From assembly GCA_016790965.1 (NCBI GenBank), contig JAEUNZ010000030.1:25584-89583 (forward strand): 64,000 bases of DNA, in the 5' to 3' direction. Of the stretch, positions 9,204-18,220 are shown in pieces. The position numbers and the translations under genes were made by a program. Position 1 is the first letter of the stretch. Each line of letters opens with the position of its first letter. Source of the DNA: SSSZ01 sp016790965. GTDB taxonomy: Bacteria; Pseudomonadota; Gammaproteobacteria; Burkholderiales; Rhodocyclaceae. Under the pieces are notes generated by a model. The model made no database searches. It was not told the DNA's origin and worked only from the letters and a program-made list of their open reading frames with translations.

Positions 9204-11741
9204 GTGAAACCTCCAGGAATTCTCGCCGGCATCCGCGGCAAGCTGATTGCCATTTTCGTCCTCATCAAGGTGCTGCCCCTGGTGCTGCTGGCTTGGTTTG
9301 CCTGGAACGCCGCCCGCAGCCTGGGCGAGGACGTTTCGAACCAGGCCGGAGCCATGGCCGACGCCACCCTGGAAACCCTGGGCAGCGTGGGCAAGACCGT
9401 CACCGACGATTCGATCCGCGCCCTTGACCTGCGCTCCCGGGAGGCCATCGAAGAGATGACCACCGACACCGCCAAGGAAATTGCCAGTTTCCTCTACGAC
9501 CGGGACCGCGACATTCTGGCCCTCTCGGACCAGGAGCCCTCCGAAGCCGCCTTTGCCCGCTTCCTGGACCGGCGCACCCGCCCCGTCTACCGGCACGGCA
9601 CCTGGAAATTGTCCGAGGACGGCAAGACCTGGGTCGCCTCGGAGCCTGAGCGGCGGGAAGCCAAGGTGACGCGACCGGTGCTGCCGGACAACGCCAAGGA
9701 TTTCCACGCCCGCCCGGCGGAATACCTGGGAGAGAAGGAAGACCGCCCCCTGTTCGTCGAAGCCACCTTCGTCGGCCTGGACGGCCAGGAGCGCATCAAA
9801 GTCACTCGGGGCGACTTGACCGACCCGCGACCGCGCAAGGTCTCCGACCGCAGCCAGACCTTCGTCCGCGCCGAAACCTATTTCGCCGAACTCGCCGCCC
9901 TCAAACCCGGCGAAATCCACGTTTCCGAGGTCATCGGTGCCTATGTGCCGACCCAGATCATCGGCCCCTATGTGCCTAGCGCCCTGGAGAAGGCGGGCAA
10001 GCCTTTCGAACCGGAAAAATCCGCCTATGCGGGGACGGAAAACCCCCTGGGCAAGCGTTTCCGGGGCATCGTACGCTGGGCTACCCCGGTAGTGCGCGGA
10101 GGCCGTATCGCGGGCTACGTGACCCTGGCCATGGACCACGACCACGTCCGCCAGTTTTCCGACCGGCTCATGCCCACGGACGAACGCTACACTCCCATCG
10201 CCGACGCCATAAAAGGCAATTACGCCTTCCTGTGGGACCACAAAAGCCGTTCGATCTCGCACCCGCGGGATTACTTCATCGTCGGCTACGACCCGGAAAC
10301 CGGCCTTCCCCAGACCCCCTGGATGGACGAGGAACTGTTTGCCGAGTGGCAGGCCAGCGGCAAACCGTCCCACGAATTCCTGGCCACCGTCCCGCCCTTT
10401 CGGGACCAGAACCTGAAGAAGAAGCCGGCCAAGGCCCTGGTCAAGGCCGGTACGGTGGCCCTCGACTGCCGCTACCTGAATTTCTCGCCTCAGTGCGACG
10501 GCTGGAACGCGCTTACCGAGCACGGCGGCTCCGGCTCTTTCGTCATTTTCTTCTCGGGCCTGTGGAAGCTCACCACGGCGGCGGCGATCCCCTACTACAC
10601 CGGCCAGTACGGCAAGTCCGCCCAGGGTTTCGGCTTCGTCACCATCGGTGCCAACGTGGATGAATTCCACAAGGCCGCCACCGAGACCGCCAGCCGCATC
10701 GGCCAGGTGGTGGCGGAAAAGGACAAGACTTTCAAGGCCCAGCGCGCCAGCCTGCTGGAATCCATCAACGCAAGCCTCACGCGCACCTCCTGGGGCCTGT
10801 GGGGGTCCACCGCAGTGATGATCGTCATCGTCATCTTCATCGCGGTGTGGATGGCCAATTTCCTCACCCGGCGCATCACGGGCATGATCGACGGCATTCA
10901 CCGCTTCCAAGGCGGGCAGCTCGATCATCGCCTCGACGCCGGGTCCGCCGACGAGATGGGCGAACTCGCCCGCTCCTTCAACGCCATGGCCGACTCCGTG
11001 GCCGAATCCTTCCGCCGCCTGGAAGACGCGCGCCAGCGGGCGGAAGAGGCCAATCGCATGAAGTCCGAGTTCCTGGCCAGCATGTCCCACGAATTGCGCA
11101 CGCCCCTGAACGGCATCCTCGGCTTTGCCGAAATCCTTCAGGCGGAACTGAGCGACCCGGCTCAGCAGGAATACGCCCGGGTGATCCAAGACAGCGGCCA
11201 ACACCTCCTCAACCTGGTCAACGAAATTCTTGATCTCTCCAAGGTCGAGGCGGGCAAGATGGAGTTCCAGTGGAGCGAAATCCCCCTGCGGGATCTGGCC
11301 GACGAGGTCGCCACCCTGCACCGCGGCCCGGCAGAGGCAAAGGGCCTCGCCCTCACCCTGGAATGCGCCGCCGAACTTCCGGATCATCTGGTCAGCGACC
11401 CCACCCGCCTGCGCCAAATCCTCAACAACCTGCTCAGCAACGCGGTCAAATTCACCGCCGCCGGAAGCGTGCGTCTGGCGTTGTCCCGCAGCGGCGACGA
11501 AATCCTCTTTGCCGTCACCGACACGGGCCCCGGCATCGCCCCCGAGTATCACGACCTGGTCTTCGAGAAATTCAAGCAGGTCGAGCACTTCCTCACCCGC
11601 AGCCAGGGTGGCACTGGCCTGGGTCTGGCCCTGGTCAAGCAACTGGTTGAACACATGGGTGGGAGGGTTGAACTGGAATCGGTGCCGGGCGAAGGCGCCA
11701 CCTTCACCGTCCGCCTCCCCCTGCGAGCCCCTGATGCCTGA
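9204..11741 (+). CDS. Membrane-bound sensor histidine kinase with large periplasmic domain
   Basis: About 845 residues from the GTG at 9204, which has GAAGGAG upstream; the frame also allows a TTG at 9177. A first membrane helix at about residues 12-35 (IAIFVLIKVLPLVLLAWFAW) is followed by an unusually large periplasmic region of about 500 residues, probably double-Cache-like. A second helix is near residue 535 (VMIVIVIFIAVWMANFL). Then come HAMP (RRITGMIDGIHRFQGG), the phosphoacceptor H-box SMSHELRTPLNGILGF, the N-box RQILNNLLSNAVKFT, and G boxes DTGPGIAP and GGTGLGLALV. There is no receiver domain in the chain; a single-domain receiver gene overlaps its end by eight bases and is the likely partner. 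The signal sensed is not known. Confidence 0.93.
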   Translation: MKPPGILAGIRGKLIAIFVLIKVLPLVLLAWFAWNAARSLGEDVSNQAGAMADATLETLGSVGKTVTDDSIRALDLRSREAIEEMTTDTAKEIASFLYDRDRDILALSDQEPSEAAFARFLDRRTRPVYRHGTWKLSEDGKTWVASEPERREAKVTRPVLPDNAKDFHARPAEYLGEKEDRPLFVEATFVGLDGQERIKVTRGDLTDPRPRKVSDRSQTFVRAETYFAELAALKPGEIHVSEVIGAYVPTQIIGPYVPSALEKAGKPFEPEKSAYAGTENPLGKRFRGIVRWATPVVRGGRIAGYVTLAMDHDHVRQFSDRLMPTDERYTPIADAIKGNYAFLWDHKSRSISHPRDYFIVGYDPETGLPQTPWMDEELFAEWQASGKPSHEFLATVPPFRDQNLKKKPAKALVKAGTVALDCRYLNFSPQCDGWNALTEHGGSGSFVIFFSGLWKLTTAAAIPYYTGQYGKSAQGFGFVTIGANVDEFHKAATETASRIGQVVAEKDKTFKAQRASLLESINASLTRTSWGLWGSTAVMIVIVIFIAVWMANFLTRRITGMIDGIHRFQGGQLDHRLDAGSADEMGELARSFNAMADSVAESFRRLEDARQRAEEANRMKSEFLASMSHELRTPLNGILGFAEILQAELSDPAQQEYARVIQDSGQHLLNLVNEILDLSKVEAGKMEFQWSEIPLRDLADEVATLHRGPAEAKGLALTLECAAELPDHLVSDPTRLRQILNNLLSNAVKFTAAGSVRLALSRSGDEILFAVTDTGPGIAPEYHDLVFEKFKQVEHFLTRSQGGTGLGLALVKQLVEHMGGRVELESVPGEGATFTVRLPLRAPDA

Positions 11742-12096
11742 ACCCCGCGCCCTCGTCGTCGACGACAACCCTACCAACCGCATCCTCGCCCGGGCCTTGC
11801 TGAGCAAGCTCGGCTGGCCGGTGGACGACGTGGATGGCGGCGCCGCCGCCCTCGCCTGCCTGGAGCGCAGCCGCTACACCCTCATCCTCCTCGACGTCAG
11901 CATGCCGGGGTTGTCCGGCGAGGACACCTGCCGCGCCATGCGGGAACGCCCCGAGGGCGCCGGCCTGCGCATCGTCGCCTACACCGCCCACGCCTACGAC
12001 GAGGAACGCGCCCGCATCATGGCGGCGGGCTTTGACGACATCCTGGTCAAGCCAGTCACCATGGCGGCCATGGAAGCCGCCGTCGGGCGCCCCTGA
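11734..12096 (+). CDS. Single-domain response regulator (receiver only)
   Basis: A 120-residue stand-alone receiver. It has the acidic pair in LVVDDNPTNR, the phosphoacceptor Asp in LILLDVSMPG, the Thr of AYTAHAYDEE and the Lys of ILVKPVT, so the phosphorylation site is complete. There is no output domain, so it must act by protein binding or as an intermediate in a phosphorelay. The ATG lies inside the last codons of the histidine kinase gene (8-base overlap), a strong sign of coupled translation and of a kinase-receiver pair. Such a split resembles a hybrid kinase whose receiver has been separated. Confidence 0.93.
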   Translation: MPEPRALVVDDNPTNRILARALLSKLGWPVDDVDGGAAALACLERSRYTLILLDVSMPGLSGEDTCRAMRERPEGAGLRIVAYTAHAYDEERARIMAAGFDDILVKPVTMAAMEAAVGRP

Positions 12097-12114
12097 CCCT
12101 ACCGCGAGTGGGCG

Positions 12115-12120
12115 TATAAT
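12115..12120 (+). promoter_or_regulatory. Candidate -10 element for rhlE
   Basis: A perfect TATAAT sits only eight bases before the rhlE ATG, so a transcript starting from it would have almost no leader. No convincing -35 box was found at the right distance. If used, the rhlE message would be nearly leaderless. Confidence 0.4.
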
Positions 12121-12128
12121 GCGCGCCC

Positions 12129-13586
12129 ATGTCCGACCCTAATCTCCCCGCGGACGGCGCCGCCCCTCCCGCCGAAATCACCTTCGCCGATCTCGGCCTG
12201 GCCCCGGAAATCCTGCGCGCCGTCACCGACGAGGGCTACACCCGCCCGACGCCCATCCAGGCCAAGGCCATTCCCCTCGTCCTGGCCGGCCAGGACATCA
12301 TGGGGGGCGCCCAGACCGGCACGGGCAAGACCGCTGCCTTTACCCTGCCCATTCTGCAACGCCTGCTGCCCCACGCCAGCAGCAGCCCCTCCCCGGCCCG
12401 TCACCCGGTACGCGCCCTGATCCTCGCCCCCACCCGCGAACTCGCGTTGCAAGTCTTCGAGTCGGTGAAGTCCTACAGCAAGCACACCCCCCTGCGCGCC
12501 ATGTGCGCCTTTGGCGGCGTGGATATCAAACCCCAGATCGAGGAGTTGCGTCGTGGCGTCGAAATCATGGTCGCCACCCCGGGACGACTCCTGGATCACG
12601 TCGAGCACAAGTCGGTGAGCTTTGCCTCGGTGCAGGCCCTGGTTCTAGACGAAGCCGACCGCATGCTGGATATGGGCTTCATCCCCGACGTCACCCGCAT
12701 CCTCAAGATGCTGCCCCAGAGCCGGCAGAGCCTGCTCTTTTCCGCCACCTTCTCGGAAGAGATCAAAAAGCTGGCAGATAGCATGTTGAAGGCGCCGGTA
12801 CTGGTCGAAGTGGCGCGCCGCAACCAGGTTTCGGAAACCATCGCCCACCGCGTCCATCCGGTCTCCGACTATGGCAAGCGCGGCCTGCTCACCAAGCTGC
12901 TCAAATCCGGCGACATCACCCAGGCCATCGTCTTCGTGCGCACCAAGCAGGGCTGCGGCCGCCTGGCGCGGGAACTGCAACGGGCCGGCATCCACGCCGA
13001 CGCCATCCACGGCGACAAGAGCCAGCTCGACCGCCTGAAAGCCCTGGACGCCTTCAAGGCCGGCACCACCCACGTGCTGGTGGCCACCGACGTGGCCGCC
13101 CGAGGCCTGGACATCGACGATCTGCCCTATGTCATCAATTACGAACTGCCCCACACCCCGGAAGACTACGTGCACCGCATCGGCCGTACCGGACGCGCGG
13201 GCAAGCAGGGCAACGCCATTTCCCTGGTGAGCGCCCACGAGGTGGTTTACCTGGTGGATATCGAAAAGCTCATCAAACGTCCCATCGAGCAGATCGAAGT
13301 CGCGGGTTTCGAGCCGGAGCCGGGTTACGAATACCCCCCGGGCAACCGCAAGCGCCGCGCAACGGCTGCGCCACCGCCTCCCCCCCGGGCGCCTCTGGCC
13401 CAGCGACCGGAAAAGCGCCCCCGCGGCGGGCGGGACCGCATGATCGCCCCCGATGGCTTCGATTTCAGCCAGCCCTACGAGTCCCGCGGTGAAGTGCCTG
13501 ATTCCCCGACAGCGCCACCCAAGGCCGACCCCCACAAACCCCAGAAGGTCGTGGCCGCCCTGTTGGGCGGCCTGGGCCGAAAGTAG
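12129..13586 (+). CDS. rhlE: DEAD-box ATP-dependent RNA helicase, RhlE type
   Basis: 485 residues with the full set of DEAD-box motifs: Q motif (ITFADLGL...TRPTPIQAKAIP), motif I QTGTGKTAAF, Ia PTRELALQV, Ib TPGRLLDHV, motif II VLDEADRMLDMGF, motif III FSATF, IV VFVRTKQGCGRLA, V VATDVAARGLDI and VI HRIGRTGRAG. RhlE proteins unwind short RNA duplexes and take part in ribosome maturation and RNA decay, often in cold growth. After the helicase core (about residue 385) comes a basic, Pro-rich tail with KRPRGGRDR, typical of the RhlE group and probably for RNA binding. It is followed convergently by a PP2C phosphatase. Confidence 0.95.
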   Translation: MSDPNLPADGAAPPAEITFADLGLAPEILRAVTDEGYTRPTPIQAKAIPLVLAGQDIMGGAQTGTGKTAAFTLPILQRLLPHASSSPSPARHPVRALILAPTRELALQVFESVKSYSKHTPLRAMCAFGGVDIKPQIEELRRGVEIMVATPGRLLDHVEHKSVSFASVQALVLDEADRMLDMGFIPDVTRILKMLPQSRQSLLFSATFSEEIKKLADSMLKAPVLVEVARRNQVSETIAHRVHPVSDYGKRGLLTKLLKSGDITQAIVFVRTKQGCGRLARELQRAGIHADAIHGDKSQLDRLKALDAFKAGTTHVLVATDVAARGLDIDDLPYVINYELPHTPEDYVHRIGRTGRAGKQGNAISLVSAHEVVYLVDIEKLIKRPIEQIEVAGFEPEPGYEYPPGNRKRRATAAPPPPPRAPLAQRPEKRPRGGRDRMIAPDGFDFSQPYESRGEVPDSPTAPPKADPHKPQKVVAALLGGLGRK

Positions 13587-13664
13587 GGTTGCGAGGCGGA
13601 GTCCCGCTCGGGCCGCGGGTGGGTGAGCACTGCCCCGCGCCACGGGCGAAGAGGGGCCGGCTGA

Positions 13665-14456
13665 CTACACCGGACGGCGGAAACCCGCCTGCACGGCCGG
13701 TTTCTTGGCTTCGATCTCGTTGAGCTTGATGATGGCCAGGGAAAGATTGTCGCCCTCCCCCTTGGCACGCTCGCGGGCAAGGGCTATGAGGGTTTCCGAG
13801 GCATCCCGGGCGCTTTTTTCGGCCACGATGGCCCCCATCTCGCCCGGTTCGAAATAGGCCCAGAGGCCGTCCGAACAGAGCAGGAAGGCGTCGCCCCCAG
13901 CCAGATCGGAGGCCGTCCCGAAGTCGTGGCGCGGTTCTTCACGCCCCCCCAGGGAGGTGAGCAGGATATTGCGGTTGGGATGTACCAGGGCCTGTTCAGG
14001 GGTGATCTTGCCGCTGGCCACCAGATGCTCCACGTAGGAGTGGTCGGTAGTGCGAAAGGTCATCTTGCCCTTGTGGAAGCGGTACAGGCGGCTGTCGCCG
14101 CAGTGGGCCCAACTGACCCGCCCCGGGCGCAGCAGGAGCAGGACACCGGTGCTGTGGGGGTCCTTCTCGTTCATGAAGCGCGAAGCCTTGATCATGGTGT
14201 GGGCTTCGAGCAGGCTGTTTTCCAGCAGCTGGCGGTCGGTGTCTTCGCTGGGGGAGTACTGTTCCAAGTTGGTGCGGGCGGTGTGGACCACCTGCTCCGC
14301 TGCCAGGACGCCCCCGGTGTGCCCGCCCATGCCGTCGGCCACCACGGCTAGGACGACCCCGCGGACTCGCCCATGGGGCAGGATGGCCACCCGGTCCTGT
14401 TGTTCTTTGCGGTCCCCTTGATGCTGCGCGACGCAGGCATCGACGCTGATCGGCAT
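13665..14456 (-). CDS. PP2C-family serine/threonine protein phosphatase
   Basis: 263 residues with PP2C (PPM) metal-binding motifs: the N-terminal RKEQQDR (Asp of motif 1), VADGMGGHTGG (motif 2), WAHCGDSRLYRF (motif 5/6), LLCSDGLW (motif 8) and EGDNLSLAI (motif 11). It should remove phosphate from Ser/Thr residues in the cytoplasm with Mn or Mg. No Ser/Thr kinase or FHA gene is beside it in this window, though such phosphatases often sit near them. The gene is convergent with rhlE and lies just downstream of a small unknown gene on the same strand. Confidence 0.92.
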   Translation of the reverse strand: MPISVDACVAQHQGDRKEQQDRVAILPHGRVRGVVLAVVADGMGGHTGGVLAAEQVVHTARTNLEQYSPSEDTDRQLLENSLLEAHTMIKASRFMNEKDPHSTGVLLLLRPGRVSWAHCGDSRLYRFHKGKMTFRTTDHSYVEHLVASGKITPEQALVHPNRNILLTSLGGREEPRHDFGTASDLAGGDAFLLCSDGLWAYFEPGEMGAIVAEKSARDASETLIALARERAKGEGDNLSLAIIKLNEIEAKKPAVQAGFRRPV

Positions 14457-14526
14457 GACATTCCCCCTCGGCGGCGGAGAATAGCACGAACGTCAGGGTT
14501 CGACATCGGGGCATCCCCGTCCCGTA

Positions 14527-14820
14527 TCAGCGGGCGAATTCCTCAGGGCGGCGCAGGTGACCGCTGCTGTCCGGGTGGCTGTGGATATAGACCCGGTGGG
14601 CGGCCGCGACCACCACGCGCACGTCCTCCGCCGACAGGGCGGGAAAGTTTTCGCGCAGGAGTCGGAAGGCCAAGTGATCCAGGGAGCGCCCGCCCCAACC
14701 CGTCGCCGGATCGAAAAAGGGCTCCACCAGCCGGTAGGCACTCTCGAACAACTCGCGCAGTTCCGGGCGTCGGCGGCGATCCGGCCGCGGAATTCCGGTG
14801 GGGTCAACGTAGCTTTCCAT
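14527..14820 (-). CDS. Small cytoplasmic protein of unknown function
   Basis: 97 residues starting MESYVDPTG at 14820. The longer frame to 14976 would run into the HDOD gene and is not supported. The protein is charged, with helices ELRELFESAYRLVEPFF and LDHLAFRLLRENFP, and then AEDVRVVVAAAHRVYIHSHP. It has no signal peptide or membrane helix. It sits between the HDOD protein and the PP2C phosphatase on the same strand with modest gaps, so the three could form one signalling transcript. I do not recognise the family. Confidence 0.65.
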   Translation of the reverse strand: MESYVDPTGIPRPDRRRRPELRELFESAYRLVEPFFDPATGWGGRSLDHLAFRLLRENFPALSAEDVRVVVAAAHRVYIHSHPDSSGHLRRPEEFAR

Positions 14821-14890
14821 GCTTACGCGCGGAACACACACCCCCCCTGGCGCCTGGGCCGGGGGAAGAGGATTCGGCTTCCGCCCGCCC

Positions 14891-15796
14891 TCATGCGCCG
14901 CATTCCTGGGCGTGAAAGGCTTCCAGAATGTCGTCGATGAACTCAGGCAGCGCGTCGTCCCGCAGGCCGAGTTCAATCAGGACATCCTCCTTGACCCGGT
15001 CCCATTCGGTGTTCTTCACATGCTGGTCGCGGTAGAAGATTTCGATGGCCAATTGCAGAATGGCCACCATGGTGCGCGAGGCGTGCAGGCCGATGGAACT
15101 CATGTCGTGGTGGTAGCGGATAGCGTCGCAGATGAATTCCGGCAGGTTCCAGTGCCGGGCGACGATGTAACCGACGACACAGTGGTCGGCGCTGAACTTC
15201 TTATCCTCGTCGGCCAGATCGATCCAGCGGCCGGGCTCGCCCAAATGCATTTCGGCGCAGTAGGTGGTGAAACGCTGCATCAGGAGCGGCACGCCGCAGT
15301 CGTGGAAGATGCCGGCGAGAAAGGCCTGGTCCGGAAAGACGTTGCAGACGGCGATGCGCTCGTCGGCGATCAGCATGGCCAGTTGCGCCACGGCCTGGGA
15401 GCGGGTCCAGAAGGCCTCGTAGGCGCGGGGATTTTTCTTCACCACCGCAATGCTGGCCAGGGCGATGGCCTGGACCAGATTGAAGGTTTGCCGCACCCCC
15501 ACGGTGTGCAGGATTTCCTCCACCGAGGCAAAGGGCTGGTGCTGCTTGTAGGCGGCACTGCCCACCACCTTGAAGAGCATGGCGGAAAGGCCGGGATCCT
15601 GGTTGATGACCCGGGCCAGGACGCGCACGTCGAATTCCTTGCGCATCAGGTGCTGGCGCAGCTCCTCCATCACCCGGGGCTGGGGAGGGATATTCACGCC
15701 GCGCTCCAGGAGGCGCTTCATGCGGGCGGCCTCGTCCTGGGGCAGGCTGCGCACGGCTTCGGATACGGGAATGGGCTTGGCGACTTCGGCGCTCAC
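14891..15796 (-). CDS. HDOD domain protein
   Basis: 301 residues carrying an HDOD domain (a catalytically degenerate HD relative used in signalling, often linked to stress, motility or c-di-GMP circuits). Visible features are LLERGVNIPPQPRVMEELRQ at about residues 31-50, followed by DVRVLARVINQDPGLSAMLFKVVGSAAY, then IADERIAVCNVFPDQAFLAGIFHDCGVPLL and the YIVARHWNLPEFICDAIRYHHD segment. Those last two resemble HD motifs (FHDCG, YHHD) but lack the full phosphodiesterase set. It is downstream of glcF by 79 bases and separated from it by GC-rich hairpins, so co-transcription with the glycolate genes is possible but unproven. Confidence 0.9.
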   Translation of the reverse strand: MSAEVAKPIPVSEAVRSLPQDEAARMKRLLERGVNIPPQPRVMEELRQHLMRKEFDVRVLARVINQDPGLSAMLFKVVGSAAYKQHQPFASVEEILHTVGVRQTFNLVQAIALASIAVVKKNPRAYEAFWTRSQAVAQLAMLIADERIAVCNVFPDQAFLAGIFHDCGVPLLMQRFTTYCAEMHLGEPGRWIDLADEDKKFSADHCVVGYIVARHWNLPEFICDAIRYHHDMSSIGLHASRTMVAILQLAIEIFYRDQHVKNTEWDRVKEDVLIELGLRDDALPEFIDDILEAFHAQECGA

Positions 15797-15842
15797 TGGA
15801 CGACCCTCCCCTCGCTGCGCGACTCCCTCCCCGAGGGAGGGG

Positions 15843-15877
15843 GAGCGCCCCCTTCGGGCGGCCGGACGGGGGCGCTC
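15843..15877 (-). repeat. GC-rich inverted repeat at the end of glcF
   Basis: GAGCGCCCCC (15843-15852) is the exact complement of GGGGGCGCTC (15868-15877), giving a 10-base stem at the glcF stop. A second small stem CCCTCC/GGAGGG lies between it and the HDOD start. There is no U-run, so it is more likely an mRNA-stabilising or partial termination structure than a strong terminator. Confidence 0.45.
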
Positions 15878-17126
15878 ATGACAGGGCCTCGTCGATCAGT
15901 TCGATCCAATGGCGCACCGGCAGGTCGCTGCCGGCCTGTAGGTGGGTGAGGCAGCCGATGTTGGCCGTGGCGATGGCCCGGGGCGATCCGGTATTGAGGG
16001 CGTTCAATTTGTTGTCCCGCAGACGTTTGGAAATTTCAGGCTGAAGAATGGAGTAGGTGCCGGCGGAGCCGCAGCACAGGTGGGGATCGGGCACCGGCGT
16101 GAGGATGTAGCCACAGGCCGCGAGCAGGGTTTCCGCCGCGCCCCGCACGCCCAGGCCGTGCTGTAGCGAGCAGGGCGAGTGAAAGGCCAGGGGGCCGCGA
16201 TCGCAGCGTGCGGCGGCCAGCAGCGGCAGAAGCCTGTCCTTTTCCGCCAGCAGGAGTTCGCCCGGATCGCGGCACAGGGCCGCGATCCGGGCGGCCTTGG
16301 CCGCGTAATCGGGATCGTCGGCCAGGACGTGGCCGTAATCGCACACCTGCACGGCGCAGCCCGAAGCGGTCACCACGATGGCCTCCGCCCCGGCTTCCAC
16401 CGCGGGCCACCAGGCGTCGATGTTGCGCCGCATGTCGTCCCGCCCCGCCACCTGGTCATTGAGATGAAAGCGCAGGGCGCCGCAGCACCCGGCCCCGTCG
16501 GCCTCGCTGAGTTCGATGCCCAGCCGGTCGAGCAGGCGCGCCGCGGCGGCGTTGATATTGGGCGCCAGCCCCGGCTGCACGCAGCCGGCCAGGGCCAGCA
16601 TACGGCGGGGCTGCGCCCCGTCAGCCGTCTTGCGTTCCGGCCAGGGGCGGGCGACGCCGGCAGCCTCCGGCGGCAGTTTGTCGGCCAGGGCGCTGGGCAG
16701 CAGCGGGCGCAGCATCTGCCCCACCCGCACGGCCGGCCCGAAGAGCCAGGGCCGCGGCAGCACTTCCCGCAGCACCGCACGGGCCAGCTTCTCCGCCCCC
16801 TTGCGCGGCAGGCGCTCCTCGACCACGCGGCGGCCGATGTCCAGCAACTGGACGTATTCCACCCCTGAGGGGCAGGTGGTCTGGCAGGAGCGGCAGGTGA
16901 GGCAACGGTCCAGGTGCAGGCGGGTCTTCTCGCTGACCGGCCGGCCTTCCAGTACCTGCTTGATGAGGTAGATGCGCCCGCGGGGACCGTCGAGCTCGTC
17001 GCCCAGAAGCTGATAAGTGGGGCAGGTGGCGGTGCAGAAGCCGCAATGGACGCACTTGCGCAGGATGGCGTCGGCGCGGCGGCCCTCTGCGGTCGCCAGG
17101 AATTCCGGGGCGAGTTCGGTTTGCAT
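15876..17126 (-). CDS. glcF: Glycolate oxidase iron-sulfur subunit
   Basis: 416 residues. Two ferredoxin-type 4Fe-4S motifs are near the N-terminus: CVHCGFCTATCP (about residue 25) and CLTCRSCQTTCP (about residue 75). Two CCG domains follow, with CCGALRFHLND and CCGSAGTYSIL, as in GlcF and other heterodisulfide-reductase-like subunits. It carries electrons from the FAD subunits GlcD and GlcE toward the quinone pool at the inner membrane. The start ATG at 17126 overlaps the glcE stop as TGATG. The longer open frame to 17423 is the shadow of glcE. Gene order glcD-glcE-glcF is the usual one. Confidence 0.96.
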   Translation of the reverse strand: MQTELAPEFLATAEGRRADAILRKCVHCGFCTATCPTYQLLGDELDGPRGRIYLIKQVLEGRPVSEKTRLHLDRCLTCRSCQTTCPSGVEYVQLLDIGRRVVEERLPRKGAEKLARAVLREVLPRPWLFGPAVRVGQMLRPLLPSALADKLPPEAAGVARPWPERKTADGAQPRRMLALAGCVQPGLAPNINAAAARLLDRLGIELSEADGAGCCGALRFHLNDQVAGRDDMRRNIDAWWPAVEAGAEAIVVTASGCAVQVCDYGHVLADDPDYAAKAARIAALCRDPGELLLAEKDRLLPLLAAARCDRGPLAFHSPCSLQHGLGVRGAAETLLAACGYILTPVPDPHLCCGSAGTYSILQPEISKRLRDNKLNALNTGSPRAIATANIGCLTHLQAGSDLPVRHWIELIDEALS

Positions 17127-18220
17127 CAGAGTTCGGCGTAGAGCCGGCCGGGGTTGAAGATGCCGCGGGGGTCGAAAACCCGCTTCACGCGGCGGTGCAG
17201 GGCGAGCAGGGCAGGGGCCGGGGGGGCGAAGGCGCCGACGCGGCAGCGCAGGGATTCCGGCGCCCGGAAGAGGACCGCGTGGCCGCCGGCCCGGGCCGCT
17301 GCACTGCGCACGGCCTCCGGGTCCAGGTCGCCGGCCAGCCAGCGCTGGCCGCCGCCCCACTCCAGCGCCGTCGCTCCGGGCAGGGCCAGGGGTGGTGCCG
17401 TGGTGGGCAGGACGAGGCGCCAAAGCACCTCTCCGGCGAAAGCCGCATGGCGCTGTTCGCGCACCGCACTCCAGAAGCCGGGGTCGGCCAGAACTTCACC
17501 CCCCAGGACGGAGCGGGCGGCCTCCACCGCCGCCCCGGCACCGGAGAGGCGCAGAACGAGGCGCCCGTCGTGCCAGAAGGAGGCGGAAAGGGGCAGGGGC
17601 TGTCCGCCCCAGCGATTGAGGGCGGCAAGGGCCTTGTCTTCGCTCATCTCGAAGGCGAGGCTCATTTCCCGCGGAGGACGAGGCAGCACCTTGAAGGTCA
17701 CTTCGGCCACCAGCCCCAGGGTGCCGAGGCTGCCCGCCAGCAGCCGGGACACATCGTAACCGGCCACGTTCTTCATCACCTGGCCGCCAAATTCGAGCAC
17801 CTGGCCCCGGCCGTCGATCAGCTTCACCCCCAGGACAAAATCCCGCACGGCGCCCGCCTGCTGCCGCCGCGGCCCGGATAATCCGGCCGCCAGGGTACCG
17901 CCCACCGTCGCCGTGCCGCCCTGCCCCACCGCCCCTTCCCCGCGACCCAAAGCGCAGGGGGGCTCGAAGGGCAGCATCTGCCCCCCCTCGGCCAGTTGCG
18001 CCTCGACTTCCGCCAGGGGCGTACCGCAGCGGGCGGTGAGGTAAAGCTCGGTGGGCTCGTGGGCGACGATGCCCCGGTACCCTGAGGTATCGAGCAGCTC
18101 GCCGGACAGCATGCCGCCGTAGAAATCCTTGCTGCCGCCCCCCCGCAGACGCAGCGGGCGCCCGTCGGCGGCGGCCGAGGCCACCGCCTCGCGCAGGGCT
18201 TCCAGGGTCTGGGCGGCCAT
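17126..18220 (-). CDS. glcE: Glycolate oxidase FAD-binding subunit GlcE
   Basis: 364 residues of the FAD-binding (PCMH/VAO) type. The N-terminus has RPLRLRGGGSKDFYG and the flavin region has GGTATVGGTLAAGLSGPRR, followed by VRDFVLGVKLIDGRGQVLEFGG and the NVAGYDVSRLLAGSLGTLG motif. This last is characteristic of GlcE. It forms the glycolate dehydrogenase complex with GlcD and GlcF, oxidising glycolate to glyoxylate. The short C-terminal part ends in RVFDPRGIFNPGRLYAEL, the common end motif of these proteins. It overlaps glcD and glcF by one base at each end (TGATG), so the three subunits are translated in a chain. Confidence 0.96.
   Translation of the reverse strand: MAAQTLEALREAVASAAADGRPLRLRGGGSKDFYGGMLSGELLDTSGYRGIVAHEPTELYLTARCGTPLAEVEAQLAEGGQMLPFEPPCALGRGEGAVGQGGTATVGGTLAAGLSGPRRQQAGAVRDFVLGVKLIDGRGQVLEFGGQVMKNVAGYDVSRLLAGSLGTLGLVAEVTFKVLPRPPREMSLAFEMSEDKALAALNRWGGQPLPLSASFWHDGRLVLRLSGAGAAVEAARSVLGGEVLADPGFWSAVREQRHAAFAGEVLWRLVLPTTAPPLALPGATALEWGGGQRWLAGDLDPEAVRSAAARAGGHAVLFRAPESLRCRVGAFAPPAPALLALHRRVKRVFDPRGIFNPGRLYAEL

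Noticed and set aside
8979..11807. A 942-codon open frame opposite the histidine kinase
   Set aside because: Antisense shadow of a gene with complete kinase motifs; no recognisable domain.
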